From: Sphingomonadales bacterium
GTDB lineage: Bacteria > Pseudomonadota > Alphaproteobacteria > Sphingomonadales > Sphingomonadaceae
Length of the DNA: 7,085 bases
Direction of reading: 5' to 3'
Assembly: GCA_018067055.1 (NCBI GenBank)
Contig: JAGPVK010000013.1
Location: 1-7,085 of the forward strand
Shown piece by piece: positions 1 through 6,449 of this stretch. Made by a program: the position numbers and the translations under genes. The notes beneath the pieces are model-generated. The model did not search any database and had not been told where the DNA came from. It saw only the letters and a list, made by a program, of their open reading frames with translations. Numbering within the stretch: the first letter of the stretch is position 1; each line of letters begins with the position of its first letter.

Positions 1-39
1 AGGGTCCGCGTTTTGTTTCCCGGAAGGACGCAAACTGAC

Positions 40-1167
40 CTAGTCTACATCCTCGACATCGACCTTTTCGCCGGTGACCTTTTGCGCCAGCGTCGCGGCG
101 ATAAATTCGTCAAGGCCGCCGTCGAGCACCGCGTTGGGCGCGCTGCTGGTATAGCCGGTGCGCAGATCCTTCACCATCTGATAGGGTTGCAGGACATAGG
201 AACGGATCTGGTGGCCCCAGCCGATTTCGGTTTTTGCTTCATATTCGCCGGAGGCTTCGGCTTCACGGCGCTGCAGTTCGGCTTCGAACAACCTGGCTTT
301 CAGCATGCCCATGGCGGTGGCACGGTTCTTGTGCTGGCTGCGGTCATTCTGGCTGGCGACGACAATCCCGGTCGGCTGGTGGGTGATGCGGACGGCGCTG
401 TCGGTGGTGTTGACATGCTGGCCGCCGGAGCCGGAGGCGCGATAGGTGTCGATCTTGAGATCGCTCTCGTTGATTTCGACCTCGAAACTGTCGTCGATCA
501 CCGGATAGACCCAGACGCTGGAGAAACTGGTGTGGCGCTTGGCGGCGCTGTCGAACGGAGAGATGCGGACGAGCCGGTGGACCCCGCTTTCGGTCTTGGC
601 ATAGCCATAAGCATTCTCGCCTTTCACCTCGATCGTCGCAGATTTGATCCCGGCCTGATCGCCTGCCTGATAATCGACCATCGAGACCTTGTAGCCGCGC
701 GCTTCGGCCCAGCGCTGGTACATGCGCAGCAGCATCTCGGCCCAGTCCTGGCTCTCGGTACCGCCGGCGCCGGCGTGAATTTCGATATAGGTATCGAGAC
801 TGTCGGCTTCGCCGGAGAGCAAGGCCTTGACCTTGTCGCGGTCGGCGCGGGCTGCGAGTTTCTCCAGGCTGGCGGCGCCTTCGTCAGCGAGTTCGGCGTC
901 GCCTTCTTCCTCGGCCATTTCAATAAATTCGAGCGCGTCGTTGCGTTCCTGCTCGATTTCGCGCGCAGCGCTGATCGATTCATCGAGGCGGCGGCGCTCG
1001 GTCATCACCGCTTGCGCGGCGGTCTGGTCGTCCCAAAGGGTCGGGTCCTCCACGCGAGCATTCAATTCGTCGAGACGGCGCAAGGCAACATCCCAGTTGA
1101 GCGAGGTCCTGATCAGGTCGAGGGCGGCGTCGATCCGGTCGACATAGGCTTGCGCATCGGCACGCAT
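40..1167 (-). CDS. prfB: Peptide chain release factor 2 (RF2)
   Basis: RF2 recognises UGA and UAA stop codons in the ribosomal A site and triggers release of the finished protein. The 375-residue product has an N-terminal helical domain (about 1-110), the RF2 codon-recognition tripeptide SPF (203-205, within RISPFDSAAKRH) and the peptidyl-hydrolysis motif GGQ (248-250, within ASGSGGQHVN). SPF rather than PxT separates it from RF1. Ala244 lies where E. coli K-12 has the unusual Thr246. The ATG at 1167 is chosen because GGAG at 1177-1174 sits six bases upstream. An in-frame TTG at 1179 would add four residues, but it overlaps this Shine-Dalgarno sequence and is probably not the start. The frame is continuous through the region (residues 20-27, RTSLNWDV) where many prfB genes have an in-frame UGA and a +1 frameshift, so that autoregulation is absent here. 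It is divergent from the carbonic anhydrase gene. The family assignment is secure. Confidence 0.98.
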   Translation of the reverse strand: MRADAQAYVDRIDAALDLIRTSLNWDVALRRLDELNARVEDPTLWDDQTAAQAVMTERRRLDESISAAREIEQERNDALEFIEMAEEEGDAELADEGAASLEKLAARADRDKVKALLSGEADSLDTYIEIHAGAGGTESQDWAEMLLRMYQRWAEARGYKVSMVDYQAGDQAGIKSATIEVKGENAYGYAKTESGVHRLVRISPFDSAAKRHTSFSSVWVYPVIDDSFEVEINESDLKIDTYRASGSGGQHVNTTDSAVRITHQPTGIVVASQNDRSQHKNRATAMGMLKARLFEAELQRREAEASGEYEAKTEIGWGHQIRSYVLQPYQMVKDLRTGYTSSAPNAVLDGGLDEFIAATLAQKVTGEKVDVEDVD

Positions 1168-1173
1168 GATAAT

Positions 1174-1177
1174 CTCC
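1174..1177 (-). promoter_or_regulatory. Ribosome binding site deciding the prfB start
   Basis: On the minus strand the sequence reads TTGGAGATTATCATG. GGAG is six bases before the ATG at 1167, which is ideal spacing. The same bases contain the alternative TTG start at 1179, which has no comparable purine-rich site of its own in the preceding bases, so the ATG is favoured. Confidence 0.8.
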
Positions 1178-1267
1178 AAAACTAGTGGCAGCAGCGATTA
1201 GACGATTGGGCGGCTATGTAAAGTGGCGTGGGGAGGGGCAGGGCCGGCAAGACAGGGTTGCTGACCG

Positions 1268-1290
1268 TTATCATTGATAAAATCTATCAA
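1268..1290. promoter_or_regulatory. Overlapping inverted repeats (candidate operator)
   Basis: Two perfect inverted repeats share a half-site. TTATCA-T-TGATAA spans 1268-1280, and TTGATA-AAATC-TATCAA spans 1274-1290. This gives three TATCA/TGATA half-sites in 23 bases inside an AT-rich island in an otherwise GC-rich region. They cover the putative -35 element of the carbonic anhydrase promoter, the position expected for a repressor or activator site. The cognate regulator is not identifiable from the window, and there is no regulator gene nearby. The repeats are directly visible; the function is inferred. Confidence 0.45.
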
Positions 1291-1301
1291 AAGACTACAT
1301 T
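1274..1301 (+). promoter_or_regulatory. Putative sigma-70 promoter of the carbonic anhydrase gene
   Basis: TTGATA (1274-1279, five of six matches to TTGACA) is followed after 16 bases by TACATT (1296-1301, four of six matches to TATAAT). It lies about 95 bases upstream of the ATG at 1396, giving a leader of roughly 85-90 bases. It is the best promoter-like pair seen in the divergent region, but it is a by-eye match only. Confidence 0.4.
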
Positions 1302-1395
1302 TTAATTGATTGGATCGTTAGCAAGGCAATATCTAAATGGGGGCAGCAAGCAGGCCGCAGCAATCGTTGCTTCGCATCAGTTTGAAAGGAAAACC

Positions 1396-2145
1396 ATGAT
1401 TTACCGAAGAATTTCCGGCACCGTCCTGGCAGCGCTTCTCATCTCCACTCCTGCCGTGGCAGAGCATCACAAATCCCCCGGCTATGGCACCGACAATGGG
1501 CCGGAAAAATGGGGGCAATTGTCCGACAAATATGCACTGTGCGAGAGTGGTGACATGCAGTCGCCGATCGATCTGGCCGGGGCCAATGCCAAGGGGAATG
1601 TGGCGCTGGCGGTAAACTATCAGAGCGGACCGCTGACGGTTTCAAACAAGGGGCTGACCATACAGGCTGATTTTGCGGCCGGTTCTTCGATGACCAGCGG
1701 CGGCACGAGGTTCAACCTGATCCAGATTCATTTCCACACACCGTCCGAACATGCGATATCGGGTAAACGCTACCCGCTTACCGGTCATTTTGTCCACGCC
1801 ACCGAGGGCGGCAAATTGGGCGTTCTTGGCGTGATGTTTGAAGCGGGCGCGGCCAATGCGGAACTGGCCAAAATTCTTGCTGCTGCCCCGACCACAAAAT
1901 CAGAGCCTGCGACCGTAGCTGGCCAGATGATCGATCCCAATGGCATGCTGCCGACGGATCGCTCAATCTATCGCTATATGGGCTCGCTGACCACGCCGCC
2001 GTGCAGCGAAGGGGTGAATTGGCACGTGCTGAAGAATCCGATCACGGCGAGTGCCGAGCAGATCGCAGCTTTTGAGGCGTTGATGGGTGACAGCGCGCGT
2101 CCGGTGCGAGCGCTCAACAACCGGTTGGTGGTCGCTCCCGAGTAA
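1396..2145 (+). CDS. cah: Exported alpha-type carbonic anhydrase
   Basis: It interconverts CO2 and bicarbonate in the periplasm, a role that helps supply CO2/bicarbonate and buffer pH. The 249-residue precursor begins with a Sec signal peptide (RR near the N-terminus, hydrophobic 8-18, predicted cleavage after AVA at 20-22). The mature protein is a complete alpha-CA domain. Zinc ligands are His112 and His114 (QIHFHTPSEH) and His131 (GHFVHA), with Glu118 and Thr199 (GSLTTPPC) forming the usual gate-keeping pair. Cys49 and Cys203 are placed for the disulfide typical of bacterial alpha-CAs. Leu87 (SNKGLTIQ) occupies the position of the proton-shuttle His64 in human CA II (NNGH), so turnover may be slower or use another shuttle. 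The ATG at 1396 is chosen because AAAGGA (1385-1390) lies five bases upstream and the signal peptide starts there. An in-frame TTG at 1306 would put 30 unrelated residues before it. Confidence 0.95.
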   Translation: MIYRRISGTVLAALLISTPAVAEHHKSPGYGTDNGPEKWGQLSDKYALCESGDMQSPIDLAGANAKGNVALAVNYQSGPLTVSNKGLTIQADFAAGSSMTSGGTRFNLIQIHFHTPSEHAISGKRYPLTGHFVHATEGGKLGVLGVMFEAGAANAELAKILAAAPTTKSEPATVAGQMIDPNGMLPTDRSIYRYMGSLTTPPCSEGVNWHVLKNPITASAEQIAAFEALMGDSARPVRALNNRLVVAPE

Positions 2146-2219
2146 AGATCAACTGCTGCTCTTCTGTCAGATCAGCGGCTTTTGTGGTAGCATCACTGCA
2201 AGGTCAGGAGACATTCGGC

Positions 2220-3134
2220 ATGGCGATAAGAAATTTTACCGACAAGGACGTGCCCGACCAGAGCGGGCGCGTCTTCTTTGTTACCGGCGCGAATAGTGGG
2301 CTTGGTTATCATACGGCAAAGCTGCTCGCGGGCAGGGGAGCGCGGGTGCTGCTTGGTTGTCGCTCCGAGGAAAAAGCTGAGCTGGCGATGGCAGACATTC
2401 GTGCGGTCTATCCGGAGGCCGATATGCGGTTCATTCCGCTCGATCTGGGCAACCTCAAGTCCATTCGCGATGCGGCGAAGCTGGTGGGGCAGGAGCCGCG
2501 GCTGGATGTTCTGGTCAACAATGCCGGGATCATGATGCCGCCACGGGAAGAGACTGCCGACGGATTTGAAACACAATTTGGCGTCAATCATCTGGGGACG
2601 TTTGCGCTGACCGGGCTGTTGCTCGACAAGCTTGCAGAAGGGGAAGCACCCCGGGTCGTGATTACATCCAGCATGGCGCATCGCAGCGGCAGGATCGATT
2701 TTGACGATATCAATGCAGAGGACAGCTACAGCCGCTGGGGCCGTTATGCGATGAGCAAACTGGCCAATCTGCTGCACATGTACGAACTTGACCGGCGGTT
2801 GCGCGCGGCCGATTCTCCGATCATCGCGGTCGCCTGTCATCCGGGCGTTGCCGATACCGAACTGACAAAGAATTTTCCGGGCTTGGTGGTTTCTTTGCTC
2901 CGTCCGTTCTCCGGCCTGTTCATGAACAGCGCGGCACAAGGGGCCTGGCCAACGCTGGCCGCTGCGGTTGGGGACGGTGTCGAGGCCGGCCAATATTTCG
3001 GGCCTAGCCGCAATGGCGAGTGGATCGGGCCAGCGCGAGAAGTGCAACCCCGGCCAAAAGCCAAGCGGATCGAGCCGGCTAAACGGCTGTGGGCAGTTTC
3101 GGAAGAAATGACCGGCGTAAAATATCCCGTTTGA
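2220..3134 (+). CDS. Short-chain dehydrogenase/reductase, retinol dehydrogenase/WWOX-like
   Basis: This is a predicted cytoplasmic NAD(P)-dependent oxidoreductase of 304 residues; the substrate is unknown. The Rossmann fold starts with TGANSGLG (22-29). NNAG (100-103) and VNHLG (122-126) stabilise the fold, a Ser pair (150-151, ITSSMAH) supplies the catalytic Ser, and YAMSK (176-180) supplies the catalytic Tyr and Lys. HPGV (207-210) followed by DTEL is the usual C-terminal cofactor loop. Arg48 in LLGCRSEE, at the end of the second strand, suggests a preference for NADP(H), which is an inference. The pattern SSxAH then YxxSKLAN resembles retinol dehydrogenases, WWOX and protochlorophyllide reductase-like SDRs, which act on varied lipophilic carbonyls. 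The ATG at 2220 is chosen because AGGAG (2206-2210) is nine bases upstream; a GTG at 2184 would add 12 residues without such a site. The gap to the carbonic anhydrase gene is 74 bases with no clear terminator, so read-through is possible. Confidence 0.9.
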   Translation: MAIRNFTDKDVPDQSGRVFFVTGANSGLGYHTAKLLAGRGARVLLGCRSEEKAELAMADIRAVYPEADMRFIPLDLGNLKSIRDAAKLVGQEPRLDVLVNNAGIMMPPREETADGFETQFGVNHLGTFALTGLLLDKLAEGEAPRVVITSSMAHRSGRIDFDDINAEDSYSRWGRYAMSKLANLLHMYELDRRLRAADSPIIAVACHPGVADTELTKNFPGLVVSLLRPFSGLFMNSAAQGAWPTLAAAVGDGVEAGQYFGPSRNGEWIGPAREVQPRPKAKRIEPAKRLWAVSEEMTGVKYPV

Positions 3135-3228
3135 ATGTCGGATCGCTTAAAATTTAGGCATTTTCTTTGCTTTCAGGGCCTTAATGCGCTAGCTCCGCGT
3201 TGGGAGGACAGGTTTGAACGCTTCTGTT

Positions 3229-3234
3229 GAGGGG
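3229..3234 (+). promoter_or_regulatory. Ribosome binding site supporting a TTG start
   Basis: GAGGGG lies seven bases before the TTG at 3242. An in-frame TAA at 3236-3238 excludes any start further upstream. The next in-frame ATG, at 3254, would be 19 bases from this site and would delete the conserved FDEM segment, so TTG is the likely initiator. Confidence 0.75.
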
Positions 3235-3241
3235 ATAATAC

Positions 3242-4651
3242 TTGTTCGATGAAATGCTGGGTAGCGGAGAAGATGTCCGCCAGCCCTATCAGGACTATAA
3301 AAACTGGCTTGATCATGAAGATGTCAGGCGGCTCCATCGCAAATCGGCAGAAGCGGAGGCCTTTTTCCGAAAAACCGGAATCACGTTCAATGTCTATGGA
3401 CAGGATGAGGCCGATGAACGCCTGATCCCTTTTGACGTTGTGCCGCGCGTGCTGTCAGCGAGCGAGTGGCGCAAGCTGTCGAAAGGCATTGAGCAGCGTG
3501 TCCGTGCAATCAACGCCTTTCTCTATGATATCTACCACCGGCAGGAGATATTGCGCGCCGGCCGCGTACCGATCGAACTGATCGCCAACAATGCCGCCTT
3601 TTTGCCGCAAATGATTGGCGTAAATCCGCCGGGTGGCATTTACACGCATATTATCGGTACCGACATTGTCCGCACCGGTGACGAAGAATTTTACGTACTC
3701 GAGGATAATGCCCGCACCCCTTCCGGTGTGAGTTACATGCTCGAAAATCGCGAAACCATGTTGCAGATGTTCCCTGAGCTTTTTGCCAAGATCAAGGTGC
3801 AGGAAGTCAGCAATTATCCCGGTCAGCTGCGTCGTTCGCTTGCTGCTTGTGCGCCGCCGCAATGTGAAGGCAAACCGGTGGTAGCCGTACTGACCCCGGG
3901 CATCCACAACAGCGCCTATTTCGAGCACAGCTTTCTCGCCGACCAGATGGGCGTGGAACTGGTCGAGGGGCATGATCTCAAGATTGTCGATGGCCGCGTG
4001 GCGATGCGCACGACCGAAGGCTATACCGCGATCGATGTTCTCTACCGCCGGATTGATGATGAATATCTCGATCCGCTCAATTTCAATCCGCATTCAATGC
4101 TCGGCGTGCCGGGCATATTCGATGTCTACCGGTCAGGCGGCATCACCATCGCCAATGCGCCCGGCACCGGCATATCCGATGACAAGGCGCTGTACAGCTA
4201 TATGCCCGACATCGTCGAATTCTATACCGGCGAGAAGCCCTTGCTCGAAAATGTGCCGACCTGGCGCTGTTCTGAAAAGGACGAGCTAGCCTATGTGCTG
4301 GAACATCTGGAAGAACTGGTGGTCAAGGAGGTTCACGGATCGGGCGGCTATGGCATGCTGGTCGGACCGGCTGCCTCGAAGAAGGAAGTTGGGGCCTTCC
4401 GGGCCAAGCTGATCGATAATGCCAGCAATTATATCGCCCAGCCAACGCTGGCGCTGTCCACGGTTCCGATTTTTACGAAAAAAGGACTGTCCCCGCGGCA
4501 TGTTGATCTCAGGCCATTTGTCCTGGTGTCGCCCGAAGGTATCAGTATCACTCCGGGCGGTTTGACCCGGGTGGCGATGACCAAGGGATCGCTGGTGGTG
4601 AACAGCAGTCAGGGCGGAGGCACCAAGGATACATGGGTGCTGGAAGAATGA
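3242..4651 (+). CDS. Circularly permuted ATP-grasp protein (DUF404/DUF407 type)
   Basis: This is a predicted ATP-dependent carboxylate-amine/peptide ligase of the circularly permuted ATP-grasp family, 469 residues, cytoplasmic, with no signal peptide. Conserved blocks in order are FDEM (2-5), GITFNVYG (46-53), ERLIPFD (59-65), VLEDNARTPSGVSYMLENR (152-170), TPGIHNSAYFEH (218-229), VLYRRIDDEYLDP (266-278), NAPGTGISDDK (305-315), VVKEVHGSGGYGML (360-373), RHVDLRPFVL (419-428) and NSSQGGGTKDTWVL (454-467). The acidic and basic clusters are those expected to bind ATP-Mg in the family. Length and motifs look complete. The start is TTG, supported by GAGGGG seven bases upstream and by the family's conserved FDEM immediately after it. 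It is the first gene of the Anbu-type cluster, with alpha-E 13 bases downstream. Ligation of amino acids or peptides is the family-level prediction; the actual substrate is unknown. Confidence 0.93.
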   Translation: MFDEMLGSGEDVRQPYQDYKNWLDHEDVRRLHRKSAEAEAFFRKTGITFNVYGQDEADERLIPFDVVPRVLSASEWRKLSKGIEQRVRAINAFLYDIYHRQEILRAGRVPIELIANNAAFLPQMIGVNPPGGIYTHIIGTDIVRTGDEEFYVLEDNARTPSGVSYMLENRETMLQMFPELFAKIKVQEVSNYPGQLRRSLAACAPPQCEGKPVVAVLTPGIHNSAYFEHSFLADQMGVELVEGHDLKIVDGRVAMRTTEGYTAIDVLYRRIDDEYLDPLNFNPHSMLGVPGIFDVYRSGGITIANAPGTGISDDKALYSYMPDIVEFYTGEKPLLENVPTWRCSEKDELAYVLEHLEELVVKEVHGSGGYGMLVGPAASKKEVGAFRAKLIDNASNYIAQPTLALSTVPIFTKKGLSPRHVDLRPFVLVSPEGISITPGGLTRVAMTKGSLVVNSSQGGGTKDTWVLEE

Positions 4652-4664
4652 GGGGGCGTGTCTG

Positions 4665-5615
4665 ATGTTGGGTAAAACAGCTGCAAGCCTGTTCTGGATG
4701 TCACGCTATCTTGAGCGTGTCGAGAATAGTGCGCGTTTCATCGAAGCGGGATTTCGTATCGCGCTGACCCGTTCCGCTTCCGCGAGTGGTGAATGGTCGT
4801 CGGTTCTCAAGTCATCAGGCGTGCTTGAGGCCTATCGTGCCAAGCATGACGATTTTGAATCCACAAAGGTGATCGATTTTCTGCTGCGCGATCGTGACAA
4901 TGCCGGCAGTGTCATGGTGCTGATGAAACAGGCCCGTGACAGTGCCAGGACAGCAAGAACGGCGCTGACTCGCGAAGTTTGGGAAGCCACCAACGAAAGC
5001 TGGATTACGTTGAATGCAGCGATGGCCAAGCCGGTAAGCGAGCAGGATCTGCCCGAAACGCTCGGATTGATCCGGCAGCAAAGCGCATTGGTCAGAGGTG
5101 CGACCCTCGGTACCATGTTACGCAATGACGGTTTCAATTTTCTGCGGCTTGGCAGCTTTCTGGAGCGGGCCGACAGTACGGCCCGCATCCTCGATGTGAA
5201 ATATTATCTGCTGCTGCCGTCGGTCGCGCTGATCGGATCATCGGTCGATAATGTGCAATGGGAAACGATCCTGCGGTCGGTTTCCGCGCATCGTTCGTTC
5301 CGCTGGCTCAATGGCCCGGATATCAGCGCCAAGGCCGTGGCGGATTATCTGATGCTCCATAAGCAAATGCCCCGCTCACTGACCTTTTGCTACGCCAAGA
5401 TCAGCGACAATCTGAACTATCTGGACGAAAACTACGATCGCAAAAGCCGGTCCGGCGAGCTCGCGCAGGAGATTTGCAACAATATTCTGAGCAAGCCGAT
5501 CGAGGCGATTTTTGAATATGGCCTGCACCAATATATCGGCGATTTCATTGTCGCAAATAACGGTCTGGCCGCGCAAATCGAAACAGATTTCAATTTTCAG
5601 GACAGGGTCGGATAA
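4665..5615 (+). CDS. Alpha-E domain protein (DUF403)
   Basis: This all-helical protein of 316 residues belongs to the alpha-E family, which is almost always encoded beside circularly permuted ATP-grasp and transglutaminase-like genes. Its biochemical activity is not established. Family signatures are SLFWMSRYLERVENSAR (8-24), the central helix ARDSARTARTALTREVWEATN (90-110) and the second glutamate-rich block RNDGFNFLRLGSFLERAD (153-170) followed by ARILDVKYYLLLP (173-185). The paired YLERVE/FLERAD motifs give the family its name. There is no signal peptide or membrane segment. The ATG at 4665 has GAGGGGG (4650-4656) eight bases upstream, overlapping the TGA of the ATP-grasp gene. The next gene starts only two bases after this stop. 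Both arrangements suggest translational coupling within one operon. It probably acts as partner or co-enzyme of the ATP-grasp protein, which is an inference from conserved neighbourhood. Confidence 0.93.
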   Translation: MLGKTAASLFWMSRYLERVENSARFIEAGFRIALTRSASASGEWSSVLKSSGVLEAYRAKHDDFESTKVIDFLLRDRDNAGSVMVLMKQARDSARTARTALTREVWEATNESWITLNAAMAKPVSEQDLPETLGLIRQQSALVRGATLGTMLRNDGFNFLRLGSFLERADSTARILDVKYYLLLPSVALIGSSVDNVQWETILRSVSAHRSFRWLNGPDISAKAVADYLMLHKQMPRSLTFCYAKISDNLNYLDENYDRKSRSGELAQEICNNILSKPIEAIFEYGLHQYIGDFIVANNGLAAQIETDFNFQDRVG

Positions 5616-5617
5616 TC

Positions 5618-6418
5618 ATGCTGCTGAAGATCAATCACGAAACCCGCTATGTCTATGACACGCCCGTGCAATATGGATTGCAGCAGGTCCGGCTGCGACC
5701 GAAGGAGCGACGCGGACAAGCAGTCAAAAGCTGGAATCTCGAAGTCGACGGTGGCAAGGTCGAGCTGTCATTCGAGGACCAGCATTGCAATCATGTCGAC
5801 CTGATCAGCATCGAAAAGGGCCGCACGGAAATATCGATCAAGTGCACCGGCGAAGTCGAAAATACGGACGGCAGCGGGATCATGGGTACACACTCCGGCT
5901 TTGCGCCTCTCTGGTATTTTCAGCAGTCGACAAATTTGACAAAACCTGGCCCGGAAACCCGAAAATTGGTGGCATCGCTGGGCGAGGATTTTGAAAGTGA
6001 TGTCGCCAGACTGCACGCATTGTCTGCGGCCGTGGTGGAGAAAGTTGCTTATCGCACCGGCCGAACCGATGCCGAAACGGATGCCGAAACCGCCCTTAAA
6101 ACCGGCGAAGGCGTCTGTCAGGATCATAGCCATATTTTCTGCGCTGCAGCCCGCTTGCTGGGTTTTCCCACCCGTTATGTTTCGGGCTATCTGATGATGA
6201 GCGACCGCGTTGATCAGGATGCCACCCACGCGTGGGCGGAAGCCCATATCCAGGGATTGGGCTGGGTCGGATTTGATGTTTCCAATGGCTATTCTCCGGA
6301 TGAACGCTATGTGCGGATCGCGACCGGGCTTGATTATCGAGAAGCTTCGCCGATTTCAGGCATGAGATATGGGTCGGCGAGCGAAGATATGATTGTCACG
6401 CTTCAGGTTCAGCAGTAA
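5618..6418 (+). CDS. Transglutaminase-like cysteine peptidase family protein
   Basis: This 266-residue protein has a bacterial transglutaminase-like N-terminal beta domain (about 1-85, starting LLKINHETRYVYDTPV) followed by the transglutaminase core. The catalytic triad is visible: Cys167 in GVCQDHSH, His204 in ATHAWAE and Asp220 in GFDVSNG. Proteins of this fold hydrolyse or form amide or isopeptide bonds, and bacterial members are generally thought to act as peptidases. There is no signal peptide, so it probably works in the cytoplasm with its operon partners. It starts two bases after the alpha-E stop; an AGGG at 5604-5607 could serve as ribosome binding site, and re-initiation after the alpha-E stop is likely. 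A plausible but unproven role is removal or trimming of whatever the ATP-grasp protein ligates. Length and triad are complete for the family. Confidence 0.93.
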   Translation: MLLKINHETRYVYDTPVQYGLQQVRLRPKERRGQAVKSWNLEVDGGKVELSFEDQHCNHVDLISIEKGRTEISIKCTGEVENTDGSGIMGTHSGFAPLWYFQQSTNLTKPGPETRKLVASLGEDFESDVARLHALSAAVVEKVAYRTGRTDAETDAETALKTGEGVCQDHSHIFCAAARLLGFPTRYVSGYLMMSDRVDQDATHAWAEAHIQGLGWVGFDVSNGYSPDERYVRIATGLDYREASPISGMRYGSASEDMIVTLQVQQ

Positions 6419-6449
6419 TCTAGCCTTGAGCTAATTCAGGAATAAAGAA

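Noticed and set aside
13..1185. Long open frame (390 codons) on the plus strand, antisense to prfB
   Set aside because: It is a mirror of the highly conserved RF2 gene in GC-rich DNA. The translation is low in complexity, matches no family I recognise and has no convincing ribosome binding site, while the RF2 frame is unmistakable.
2146..2219. Possible terminator hairpin after the carbonic anhydrase gene (GCTG ... CAGCGGCTTTTG)
   Set aside because: The arms are only four bases with a loop of about 14, and the T run is short and interrupted, so it is not supported as a rho-independent terminator.
2193..3047. Open frame of 284 codons on the minus strand, antisense to the SDR gene
   Set aside because: The SDR frame has all expected motifs and a good ribosome binding site. 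The antisense product shows no recognisable domain and is best explained by codon bias of the real gene.
3135..3241. Promoter for the four-gene cluster in the 107-base gap after the SDR gene
   Set aside because: TTGCTT (3167) with TAGCTC 17 bases on, and an isolated TAAAAT (3148) without a -35 partner, are both too weak to call. A promoter is likely here but cannot be placed.
6068..6091. Near-perfect 12-base tandem repeat encoding DAET twice before the catalytic Cys of the transglutaminase-like protein
   Set aside because: The distance from the upstream helix to GVCQDH seems normal for the family as I recall it, so the repeat is probably chance similarity in an alanine/glutamate/threonine-rich turn and not a recent insertion.
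5768..6247. Open frame of 159 codons antisense to the transglutaminase-like gene
   Set aside because: It is a shadow of the real gene, which has a complete Cys-His-Asp triad and full family length; the antisense translation has no recognisable domain.
6419..6449. Short TAGC/GCTA inverted repeat between the transglutaminase-like and Anbu genes
   Set aside because: Four-base arms with no following T run are not a terminator, and the close spacing favours continued transcription.
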